Shown here: positions 24,801-37,300 of the stretch, piece by piece | Position numbering within the stretch: the stretch's first letter is position 1 | How the letters are laid out: each line of letters starts with the position of its first letter | Source: Halichondria panicea | Taxonomy: Eukaryota > Porifera > Demospongiae > Suberitida > Halichondriidae | Assembly: GCF_963675165.1 (NCBI RefSeq) | Contig: NC_087377.1 | Location: forward strand, 3,316,978-3,380,977 | Length of the DNA: 64,000 nt | Reading direction: 5' to 3' | Made by a program: the position numbers and the translations under genes | The notes under the pieces: generated by a model | The model's input: the letters and a program-made list of their open reading frames with translations, nothing else | Databases searched by the model: none | What the model was told of the DNA's origin: nothing

Positions 24801-27800
24801 AAGGAAACGCACATATACTCACTCACCTACAAACACTACAGACGATCGTTAAAGACTGTGGTATCACGTTCAGGGTATGGGAAGCAAGGGGTCCAGATGG
24901 CAAAGCTTCTGGACATTACGAATGGACATCACTGCAGGGGAACGACACCAAAAAGTTTCTGGAACGTCTCCCAGTGAGGTTTGCTGACCTACTGAAGGAA
25001 GAAATTCAAGCTAAAATGGCCCAACTTTGGACAGTGAGTACTAATTAAATTTCCCTTCGCATTTTACAAACATAATTATTTATATGGTCTGGCTCTATAG
25101 GAATTTCTCTCTTTGTATAAGATGGTTTCTAGCTGGACTCCACCTCCCAGTGAAGTGGTTGAGCAAAAGGTATAGTGTTAGTTTACTAGTAGGGAGAACC
25201 ATTGTATCTAATTTACTATAATCTATCATGATAGGCGAAAGACTGGATAAGGCTTTTCTTGAGCTTGAAGCACAAGTGTCAAGGGTTTCAGGAAAAGAAT
25301 ATTACGCCCTATATGCACACACTGGTCTTTCACTTCCCTTACTTTATTTCAAAATACGGAAATGTCAAGATGTTTAGTGGACAAGGTGAGTTCGAGTGTA
25401 AAGAGATAACATTTTAATCACCTTTTTCTCTAGGGGTGGAGAAAAATAATGATGACGCCAAGAGACACTACTTCTCCAGTAATCTGCATGACCCAGTGGG
25501 GGAGGTTCTGAAAGCTGAAGCGAGAATAGACGAGACATCACAATTTAAGCGAAAGAAACGAAAGTACATACGAAAAACTCCATTAGATTTAGTAGACATG
25601 AACAAACAGCCACGACTTGACTCTGAATCATGATTAATTCTACCCAACATAATAATATAGTATACTATATATCCTGATAGATTGTAGACATTTACTATCT
25701 TCAAGTAAATGACTGCTAGCCTATACTTACTTGCAGCCATATACACTCACTTTACATTGCTGGTACATTGCGATTAATGGGGAATTCCCCAAATTAGTGG
25801 CTCTACGCAGCTCTTGGGTATGTGTAGATAATGCGATACGTCATTGATAATTGTGGATTTTTTGACAAAACTGGACACATTTTGGAACCGCTTAGTCCAC
25901 TTTATATCGAGCAGCAGCCGCTTTAAGCAGCAGAGTAGGCCGTATATTTTTGCTGGCAATCGGCAAAAATGAAAATATATGTGTAAGAATGCCGCAAATC
26001 AAACACAAAAATACAAAATAATCAAATTTTACAATACAATACACAAGACAAGCGCTGAAACATTGATCAACAAAAGCAGTTAGGGAACTTATACAAGCTG
26101 GCTGGCTAGCTTCTTGTGGGATTCCAAGGTTAGCTAAGGTGTATTTCTTCTTCTTTGTATCGGCAAATCAACTGAAAGTAGCTCCCTACAAGGGAAAAAG
26201 GGAAGCATAGCCTTTGGTCTCATAAGAACACATATAAAATCATACCGTAATATACAGAAAATTACTAACTGATTTACTGACATATTTTAATTGGTGTCCA
26301 GTCATTGCTGGCAATGGCTGGTAGCTTTGCTAAACATCGATCTGGTTGCATGCTAAACATCGACCTGGTTGCTAAACATCGACCTGGTTGCTAAACATCG
26401 ATCTGGTCTCTAAATATCGATCTGGTTGCTAAACATCGATCTAGTCTGCAAAGATCTGGTTGCTAAACATCGATCTGGTTGCTAAACATCGATCTGATAA
26501 GCATAAATTTGTCTCTAAACATCGATCTGGTAGGTAAACATCGACCTCGTTGGTAAACATCGACTCTTTATTAGTTTTGAGACAAACGGCACCCCATACA
26601 TATCGATACAATTACTACAATTGCAAAATTTTATACGGTAAACAGTGTGCTCATGAATATTCATTATAATGATTTTTGTGAAACTATTGAAGCACACATG
26701 ATAAGGTTATCATTCTGTATGAAAAGGCTTCAAAACATTTCAGTGGAAGCTTTGAGCAATCGTTACGTTTACTAGAAACAACACAAACTATAATTATAGT
26801 ATACATTTTAAACTTCCAAAAAAACACTTCTAGCTCTGTGTTCTTGCTCTTTTATACTTCTCCATTCCGGAGGCCGACTCTAAATTTTTTTTTCTTTCCA
26901 GGCCAAGAAACTCTCACAAGATAATAATATGTATATAGACTATAACGGCGGTCAGAGCTAAGGAAAACAACCTCTTGCGAGCTTTTAGTATAACCTTTTT
27001 TCGAAATATATCATCTTCGAGTCGCCCTGCATAATAGTGAAGCTATAGTATAGATTGTATACCTAAGCTATCTAGTCTATTCGAGCCATGAAATGACTAC
27101 TGCGTTTCAGCTGGACTTCCAGCTCATTCTAGCTGCTCACGATCACTAGCTCATGAATAATTAATGAGCAAATGGTTTACCGTAGCCTTAAAGCTCCACT
27201 TTTAATTTTCTACTATAATTATATATATGGAATCCGTTTTTAAAGTTCTCTGAGTTTGCATGATAGCTTTGTTTAAATTTACTTGGCATCCCTCGTAATT
27301 ATTTCAGCACTTCAATATACAGTGTTGTAACATGCAGTCTTACACGGCTGATTTCCCGATCAATTCATGATCCAACACTCGGGAAAACGCAGAATTCTTA
27401 TGAGGGCCTGGCATGCAAGCCTAGCTTATTACACAGTGCATTAATTAAAAACAGACACAGCATAGTCTGTAGTCTAGTGCGTGGGCTAACCACAAAGCTA
27501 TACAACATGAATGGACCAAGTAGCTTCTTAAAGCCACAAAACAAACCAATTCTTAGAATGCAGATCATGTGCAGAATTGACTCATGATTTACAATTATAG
27601 TCATCATTATGCCTCGATGCGCATGCGCAAGCGAGGTATACGGTAGTGTGGTTGTGTGTTTGTGTGTGTGTCTGTGTATCTGTGTGTCTGTGTGTGTGTG
27701 TGTAGACTGCTACAGCTGCTCAACGATCAATGGCTTCTATAGTCATGGATTTTAATTCGTGGATTTGCAAAGTAATGCTTCGTTCTCGAATTATGCCTAG

Positions 27801-30800
27801 TTTTGCTTATACTTGGAATGCCATTGCAGCCTTTTCAGAAGAGTCAGTGCGTAGCAAAACTTGTTCACCAAATGTTGCTACTCTACTTAGTAGTTAGCTC
27901 TGCACCTGAATGCTAGCTATTGGTAACTGCAAGTGAGAAGAGGGCTACAAGGCTCTGCTGATGTAGACATCAATTTTAGACTTGAACTTTCGGCATCGAT
28001 CGTTTTTAAACAACAATTGTGGTCGATCATTACCCACTCTTCGAGTTTCCCTGTGATTCTGGATTCTGCCTGAATTAATTATGCAAAAATGTTCATCATG
28101 TTATGTGTGTATATAGTAGCTTTGGCACCTCCGCGGTGCTTTCATTTATGGTCAGTGATGACTGCCAACCAATTTGGCAGAAAATATGGTCCTACCGTAA
28201 CAAAATTGGCCCTTATAATTGTATTAGAGGCCATTAGGAATTCATTGAGAAATTCTCTGAGCCTCTTCCGTCTACTGGCGCTATTGTTCAGTATATATAA
28301 TTATGCCTCGGTGCGCATGCACAAGCGAGGTATACACTATGGTAGTGTGTTTGTGTGTCTGTGTGTAGACTGCTATACATGCAGCTGCTCAAGGAAGTGC
28401 AAGTAAGAATTTCTATATAGGCTTCTAGTCATGTTTACTAGGATTTGTATTCGTGAATTTTCAAAATAATGCTTTGTTCTCGAGTTATGCCTACTTTTGC
28501 CTACTTGGAATGCTATTGCAGCCTTTTCAGAAGAGTGCAAAACTTGTCCATCAGGCATGGAGTGTTGCTACTCTACTTAGTAGTTAGCTCTGCACTAGAG
28601 CGCTATAGCTATTAATTGGTAGCTGCAAGAGTGAGAATAAAGCTGCAAGGCTGATGTAGCCATTCATTTTAGATGGCATTGATCGTTTTTTTAACAATAA
28701 TAATGGTCGATCATTACCCACTCGTTGAGTTTCTCTGTGATTCTGCATGCAGCAATTATAAAAATGTTCATCATGATAATTATAAATTAATTTGTGTATA
28801 AAAGCTATTGCTATAATAGCTAGTAGCTTTATGTTATGTAGCTTTGACACCTCCACCGAGGCATCAGCACCCGCGGTGCTTTCATTTAATTATGTGTTTG
28901 ATATAAAATGTATATGAGGCATCAGCACCCGCGATGCTTTCATTTAATTATGTGTTTGATATAAAATGTATATGCACTGCTATGAATTATGCATGTTCGG
29001 TGCTCTTTCTTTTATTAATAGGATCCCTTAGAATTGACAGCGTCCTTATCGATTACAGCTATGAGAATGTCTACATATTCATTTTCATACTTGACAACCA
29101 GCTGTTTGATCGTGATGCACCGTGCTTTTTGAACCAACTTGTTTTCAGAAATACAGACACAAATGAAATCTTCCAATCAGAATACCTGGGTAGTTGCAAT
29201 TACTTCGATGGCTTTGTCATTCGGATCACTATGAATCCTAGAGATCATCTCAAGCTAATTTTGGACGAGTTTATTGACACTAACTCTACTACGCCCTTGG
29301 GTTTGGAAATGTACACTGCAGATATGCTTGGAGCTCCGTTCCACCTTCAAATAGAACCAGATGACGCTGTTAAGTGTAACGTGACATTGAACTTGTATTC
29401 CGATGTAAGGATAAGTGACATTGATTATTGGATCGATGAGGGGATTCTTTTGATTCATTTCTATACGTTCATTGATGTTGCGACTGTCAATGCTAGCAAG
29501 CTATCATCACTCTCTCGCTCTTCTTATTACCCTCGGGATACAAACAAAACTGTTAACATTAATGGTGGTGAAATACTGAACCAATCGCCTGGCTTAACAT
29601 CATCTGTGGCCATTAAACTGACTTCTAGTGATCACAATCTTCTTGCAAGCAAAGGAATATGCACTAGTACTGGTAGTAGGAGATTCATTTACGACTGTTA
29701 CCTTGGCATAGAATCGGGATTTGCTGCTGCGTATTATGGAGCAGAATTCAATGGTGGTTATCGTGTCTACGGTCATTCTGTCTATAATATTCGAAGAGCT
29801 GCCACAGGTGAACAGAATGTGTTATAGTAGGTGCACTTTTTATTTGATGATAATTATAACAATCTCACTATAAACATTTACTCTGCAGATTCTGAGGCAG
29901 TGACTATGTCTATTCAGCTGGAGTATGTCGGTGGATTGACTCTGAACTTAACCCTCGGTTTAGGTCAGCCATTCAGTGTTCGCCGGTCATATTTGGCTAT
30001 GGACGAGAGGATTATCAGGTCAGGCAAGAGAAAATGTTTAGATTAGCATTGTTTAATTCCAGAACATGCGTGCTTACACAACACCCTCTCCCTCCCCCTC
30101 CATGCATGCACAGTGTGACGTGTACTAGCAGGGACACTAATGAACATGTGAACCCCATGCTGGAGATTGACAATGGTGCAGTGCCTATTCCACCTAACTA
30201 CATCCAGAATGATTGGCCCAGCTTTACCACCTTGAATGCACCCAGGGGGCTAGCTGAGTCTGGTTTACAAGGTTACTACACGTGCAAGACAGAGGGAAAC
30301 ACTTTCCTCAGTCCTCACCTTCTGCATTCCAGTAAGTACTGTAAAACGTACTATAATCATGCCTCGGTGCGCATGCATGCGCAAGCTAGGTATACGGTAG
30401 TGTGTTTGTGTGAGTGTGCATGTGTGTGTGTGCAGGGGCGTAAAGCAGGAATTTTAGGAAGGGGGGGGGCTGAGCTGAAAGGGTGCAAAGCACCAGAAAG
30501 TGATAATGTAGCTGATCAGTTACTTTGCTGGCTCTTCATCAGTACTCAGGCTGGCAGTACTGGAGCTTGGCAAGCTGGCACTAGAGCTTGGCAAGTCAAG
30601 TTGGCACTAGATCTTGGCCTTGAGAAGTAGTGGTCCAGTTTCTGTGACATAGTTGCTGCTCTCAATCAACCTCTGTGGTAGATTATTAATCAGTTGCACA
30701 GTGCATTGCCATGTGCAAGAAATAGTTTATAGCCACACCTGCTTCAATTAATAATTATTTAACTGCATGCTAAATTAAAGAAGCTAGCTAGCTAGCTTAG

Positions 30801-31350
30801 TTACGCAAGACCTCGATTTAAGGGACCCTCCAAATATGCGACACCCAGAAGCTTCAGCAATTTTCTGACCTCTAAAAGTAGCGACAGCTGCGTTGACAAT
30901 TATTTTTTAATGTCGCGTTTTAAATAGAGGTAAATGTAGCCACTCCCTATCCTGAATTGTAGCCCACTGCAGTGTTTTTAAGCGGCCTGAAATCGAGGCA
31001 AGTAGACTCTGTAAAGTTACCTCCAATTAGATACGACCCTCTAAATATGCGACACCAGGACTTCAATATAATTTTTCAACCTCCAAAAGATGCGACCTCT
31101 GGCTTCGTAATTGTTAAAAGTGTCGCTTTAAATTCGAGATCTTACGGTACACTGAAGAATCAAAGTTACTAGTATAGTATATAGCTAGCTCTTGGACATG
31201 CTGTTTGTCTGCCACTAATCTATACCAGTAATTCCCAGGCTGAAGACAGTCATCAGAGAAGGTGGGGCTCTTAGTGTGGTTTTTGCAGAGGAAGGGGGGC
31301 TCCAGCCCCCAAAGCCCTGCCCCTCCCTACGCCCCTGCAGTGTGTGTGTG

Positions 31351-31382
<32 letters not shown>

Positions 31383-34300
31383 TGCGTGTATGTGTGTGTA
31401 GACTGCTACAGCTGCTCAAGGATGAATCAAGTACAAGTAAGAGTTTCTATACACTGTAAAAAAAAAAGTGCGGTGAGCACACTAAAACCGTCGCATATAG
31501 CTAGCACACTTTTTCAAAAAAGCGTGCTATATGCGACGGTTTTAGTGTGTCCACCGCACTTTTTTTCAATCATTTTTTTACAGTGTAGGCTTCTATATAA
31601 TTAGTCATGTTTACTTGGATCGATTCGTGGATTTGCAAAATAATGCTTCATTCTCGAGTTATGCCAGTTTTGCTTACTTGGAATGCCATTGCAGTCTTTT
31701 CAGAAGAGCACGTATAGCCAAACTTGTTTACCGAGTGTTGCTACTCTACTTAGTAGTTAGCTCTGCACTAGAACGCAAGCTATATAGCTATATTGGTAGC
31801 TGCAAGAGTGATAAGAGAGCTGCAAGGCTCTGCTGATGCATGCAGCCATTAGACTTGAACTTTTGGCATCAATCGTTTTTAACAACAATCATGATGGATC
31901 ATCCATGATGGTCCATCATAATGGACCCACTCTTTGAGTTTGCATGCAATTAATGCATCATATGAGTGTATAAAAGCTTTTAGGTTATGTAATTATAGCT
32001 TTGGCATCCCCACCGAGGCATCAGCACCTGCGGTGCTTTCATTAATAAAGTTGCCAGAAAATGTTTTGAGTACACAAAATATAGAAAGGATATTAATATC
32101 ATGTTATAGCTTTAGAATTGTGCTTCATTTAGCATGTACAGAGCATTGTATCATAATAATTATTATAGATATGAAACGCCTCCGTGAACGGACATTTGGA
32201 CTGGGATGACGATTGCGTCGGATAGTATTAATATAGCGGTCTATATAGCTAGTATACGATTATTGGTTACTGCATGAAAGTGTGTCTAGTGCATGTGTCT
32301 CTATAGTTGTTCCAGCTCTGAGAGTGTCACTTAGATAAACTGATATAGATCGAGTTGACAATAACAAGGATGCACTTTACATGTATTATAGATCCAGGAT
32401 TTATGTATCTATAGATAGATTGGACTATAATTATGAATGAAATGACAATGCTTTGGTTGTTCTAATAGCTGATATAAAGTAGAGGCTTTGACGTGGACAT
32501 GTGGACATCACATTCTAGTGTCATTCTCAAGTTTCGTCCGTCAATGAGTGATTTCCTTAACTTCTTTCTTTTGGCGAGGCATGCATATAGTTTGGCTGCA
32601 AAACATAAGCTAAGTCAAGTATGACATTGTAACTATACTGACTGTAATACGAACGAATAATATCTAGCTATAATTTTCAGTTATAATGGTTAATAATCAA
32701 CAACAAATTCATTGAAAGCGTGTACATTTTGAACTTATGATCAATACAAAATTAGTAGACCCGGTGAAAATGTCCTACTATTCTACGCAATATAGACTAA
32801 GTAGAAGTCAACTGACACAAAGAAGGACATGCACCTGAAAACCCTTCAACTGTTTGTAACCAGGGAGTTAAAGCATACACATATATATACAAGGTCAGCA
32901 CTCACTGGCTCACTGTTACACATAAAATAAACACAGAAATCCTTTTCAAACAGCAGATCAACTGACACAGTTATTACAAGAGTAAATACAGCGATTTTCA
33001 GCTCCACAAATCAGCTACAACGCTCTGGCTGAAATAATCATAACTAAAACTTACTTTACAGACCTATATAGTAAAGCCAATCACAGTGGTAGCACTTTTC
33101 AGCCTGCAATCGTAGATTCAGATTCTTTGCTTGCCAGTACCAATAGCTCTTAATTCATTTATGGTAGCTGCATGCGGGCAATCATCCTTCCAGCGTTTTT
33201 TATGCATGCATGTCCATGTCATTGTATGTATGTACTCATGGCTTTGTTCATTAGACAACCTCTGCAAAAAAATTGATGTGCTGAAAATGAGTCTGCCTAT
33301 CCTGTTGGTCAGTTACATTCTGTTTTGGCTTTCTCTCCATTCAGATGGTGTTTACATATTTTTCTACCAAGGAGCCTCTGCTACAGCTGATGTGCATGAA
33401 GACATTGTACTCCGCTTTGCACATGATGACTTGTATGACAGTCAGTTTTCAAATTTTGGCAATCGGTTCTATGTTCTTAATGCTGCTGACAGATATAACG
33501 AGGTACCTTTTGAGTACCGTTTCGAAACAAACACACCATTTCCGTACCATGCTGAGCTGCACATCAACAGGACCCGGTTTGATTATGAGGGAGAGTACTT
33601 CATCGCATACGATTATTATTCTTTACGCCCACATTTTATTATTGATGTCAACGGTAAGTTCTAGCTCTATAGCAAATCAGACCAGATGTATAGTTGTACC
33701 ATAGCGCCTATAATTGTGTATCTAGCTATAGGATTTACTGTGTTACTTAGCTACTTGCATTTCTGTTTCAAAGAAGCTTCCCAGTACTGACACTCTAAAT
33801 ACTTTTTGACGGAAGCAAAACATGCATGCTTCGAGGAATTAAGCACTGGGGTGCTTTTGAGATTTTCATGGTGTATTTATTAAACGTAAACTAAAATCTT
33901 TATTGGAATGAACTTCGCTTGTGTGTATTTCCCACAGAACCTGAACTCACTCTCTACCCACCGGTCTTGACTGTACTCAGCTCTGACCCTCCCGATACAA
34001 CCGCCTCTCTCACTTGTACCTCTGACAACACAAATGTTCCTGTGCTGTTCTCCGGAGATCACACCTCACTGGGTATCACGACTACCTACCTGGATGACAC
34101 CAACAGCTCTGTGAGATTGGACTTTGAACTGGACAAAGACCTCATTGAAGTGCTAGATGGAATGGAGTTTACCTGTGAGGCCAGAGATCCAGATGATTTA
34201 AATTCCACTGTGTCAACGGCTAGCTCCACCTTCAGGAAAGTATCAGGTAATTATAGAGGGAGAGAAATAGTATTTGCTGCCTTTTAGCCTCTGCATGACA

Positions 34301-37300
34301 TCAAAGGAAATGCAGTGGCATAATTGTACTGTAGAAAAGGGACATTTTAATTTTGAGACACTCACTAACCATGCACTACTTGTGAGACAGGAGTATATTC
34401 AAGTGGTACCTGATGCATTTCGGTATGGTTTCGAGTGGGTTTCTACTCAGTGCCATGTAAGAGTAATTATAGTTGACTATGTATAATTATGCATAATTAT
34501 TGCAGCTCCTCTGTCTCTATTTGCGATTAAGCCTGACAGTGATCGCAAGCAAGTTATGGATGGTGCGATGATCAATACAGCCAGCTCATTTGAATGCCTG
34601 TGGCATATCAATCCTACAAGAACGGATATCAAGTCCATCCCTGGGACATTGCTCTGGAGAACCAACCACTTGGAGACAAAAGTAGAAATGGAGTTCACTT
34701 TAGACGCTAGTAGTAAAGATTTTATAGTCACTACACTCGAGAATGGTATCACTCTGAATATTCTCGGTGATTTCCTTGGAAGTGTTTCGTGTATCTATGG
34801 CGATGACAGTGTAAATATCAACGTTGCCACCAAAGGTAAGTGTGTAGATACTCTACCTTGTTCTAATTGTCTATCTTCACCACTATCCTAATTCTTACTA
34901 TCCCTGACCTCACAGTCAGTCGTAATAGAACTATATAGCACATATATAGTATACTCTACTTTGCTTTGTTTGTCTATCCACCTTCTTCTACACTATATAT
35001 TATCCTAATTACGTACCACTATCTCCAAACAGTAATAGAACTAGCACTGCTATAGTATGAAGCGTTTGACCCACATTTATGAATTTAAAGTGAGCCTCTC
35101 CAAGTTTAAATGCTCATCCAATTTCTCTCTTCAGCTCTGGTGGAGGGTGTCGACTTTATTGCTCCCATCTTCCCTGATGATGCTGTGGAATTGTTTGATA
35201 GTGATGATGGATGTTCACAGCGGATTTACTCGAGCACTGGCATTCCTTTTGGAGCCTCAGCTCACCAATACGCTCATGTGAGTTGAAGGTATAGGTATAG
35301 CTCTTAAATGCATGATCCACGCACACACTAGCTCTTGCAATGAATGCATGCTCAATATTATAGTCTTCATGACTGTATTACTGTTTGTGCTTTCTTCCTG
35401 CAGGTCTGCACGAATGGCATGTTGACTGTTGGCACTCCACCTCTCTTTCTCGGCACAGCACAAGAACGATTTCCTACATCTGATATCAGGATCAGCCAAT
35501 CAAATTTGCTCGCTCCATTCTGGAACGACCACGATAGCCGAAACCCCGCCTCTAAAGTAACATACAGAGTGTACAATAGTGCTGCCGGTGATCCAGATAT
35601 TATGTATGTGAAATCTTTTATCTCAAATCATGTCGATGCTAAAGAATTTGGCAAGTTTGTTCCCACCTGGATGCTAGTAGCCTCCTGGAGAGACGTTCCT
35701 CCGTATCCTCACACTGCAACAGACAGGGGAAGAGTGAGTGCTGTGTGTGTGTGCAATTACTTGGGTGCCAATGAATTTGAAATAGCACAAATTGTTTAAG
35801 CCTCTGAATAATGATATTTGTAATGTTCTGAATGGTTTGGAGCATTCACACTGTAAAATGGAAGGTTTCCACTACTGAGAGCTAGGTTAAGTACTAGCAA
35901 TTATTAACAAAGATTACCTTTTATTGCTTATGAATAGTAATCAGTTGAAACATTATTATTTTTGCTTATCCAGAATTCGTTTGAAGCCATTATCATAACT
36001 GATGGTGTGGTAACCTTTGCTGTCTACACGTATAACTGTGATGATCTGCAATGGGGTGAGTCGCAGGATGGTGACTATTCTACCATCGGCTACAACATCA
36101 ATCCAGCCTCGTTTTTTGGTAGTGATAGCAACGAATTGTCTTCCTTCCACGATCATCGTCTTTCAAATCTTCCCATAAGCGAGATGATTGCATGTTCCAG
36201 CCTTGCTAGAGGATCACGTTATCATAATGAGGTGTATTTTGTCGGTCAGTCTAGAGATACCACGCAATTGGCACGTGCAGAATGTACCAGCTCTATCAAC
36301 AACGATACCTTGTATAGTGACATAATCAATGGAACCACACTAAAGGATGGATGCCCTTGCAACTCAGCTCAAGCATCAAGGGATTTTGCCTTTCGTTTTA
36401 TCAACATGTTTGACTTGACATTGGACCTTGTATATGCTGAGCAATTCTGTGTGACTCCAAGCTTCAACCATACAAACACTATTCTCTGTTGCTATGGGTA
36501 AGATCGAGGGTGACTTTTCTGAGCCTTTTATTCATACTATACTCATAGGTAATTTATTGAATTATGACTCTTTTAAATACATGCAGACAAAGCAGTGGAG
36601 CTCTCAACAATGTTGGTGGTGTCAGTGGAGTGGTGGCGTACAGTCCTAGCTTCTTCCCAAGAGAGTTTCTTGATAATGATTACAACTTGCGTCGCAAATG
36701 CAGCATAGGAGGTGAAGCTGACACATTGTACAGGACTAGACGACCTCCAGTGACCTGTGCCACTTATACCCCACCAAGAAGAAGTGAGTATAGAGAAATT
36801 TCTTAGAAAAATATGGAGGAGGGAATCATGCATATAGACTTTCTATCATTTCATCCACTAAGCCGAGCCAACTAACTGTTAAGTCACACCTTTTTGCCCC
36901 AATATGTGTACACAAAATATTACTACACTATTGATAAGCAAGTTTCTTACTATTGGACAGTCCTAGCTCGACATTATGAACATGCACACATTCTGTCCTA
37001 GCTCACACACACACATGCACACACACACACATACACACACAGCTTTCTGTACGGGTGATCCTCATCTCACCAACCTTGATGGAGCTAAGTTCACATTCAA
37101 CGGTTGGGGAGAGTACATTCTACTGGAGTTGGAGACTGATGACACCACGTTCTGGGTGCAAGCTCGTATGCAACCAATCACAGATTCTCTGGCTACTGAA
37201 TTAGGTGGTTTCGCTTTTGCGATGAGCAGGGACACTCCTGTTGAAGTATGTAAGAGGAATTGAATATTAATGTGCTTGTAGCATTTTATACTTGTCCTAT

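Larger units (their letters stand above)
19205..26598. mobile_element. 7.4-kb composite DNA transposon carrying kinase, chromodomain and transposase genes
   Basis: Ends are TATGGGGTGCCGTTTGTCTC at 19205 and the exact inverse at 26598. CATATC stands on both sides (19199-19204 and 26599-26604) as a 6-bp target duplication. The paralogous intron of copy A, at about 11945-11969, shows the uninterrupted site (catcatcgatataatt). Inside each end are tandem ~17-bp units in opposite orientation. Cargo: a small protein (minus, 20051-20428), a chromodomain protein (plus, 20594-21414), a protein kinase (minus, 21703-22838) and a DDE-like transposase (plus, 23054-25633). Genes are arranged as divergent pairs and have short introns with good splice sites. 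No frame break was seen, so it may be recent or active. Its superfamily is unclear to me. 25634-26319 is non-coding. Confidence 0.85.
26605..29021. other. Remainder of copy B intron 1
   Basis: No exon was found. It holds the block shared with copy A (27345-27597), two M1 repeats (27603-28160 and 28300-28905) and a 61-bp tandem duplication at 28854-28975 (gaggcatcagcacccgcg..). Confidence 0.6.
30357..32047. mobile_element. M1 repeat split by a hAT-like element and by a TA-flanked MITE
   Basis: M1 begins at 30357 (atgcctcggtgcgcatgcatgcgcaa). It is broken in its GT tract by a hAT-like insertion (30433-31338), resumes (agactgctacagctgctcaagg), is broken again at 31452-31585, and ends near 32047 (gaggcatcagcacctgcggtgc). 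A three-layer nested insertion in the intron between copy B exons 4 and 5. The rest of that intron to 33344 is AT-rich with no exon. Confidence 0.75.

Noticed and set aside
26320-26560. Regularly spaced repeats resembling a CRISPR array
   Set aside because: Units are contiguous with no unique spacers, lie at the end of a eukaryotic transposon, and have inverse counterparts at its other end.
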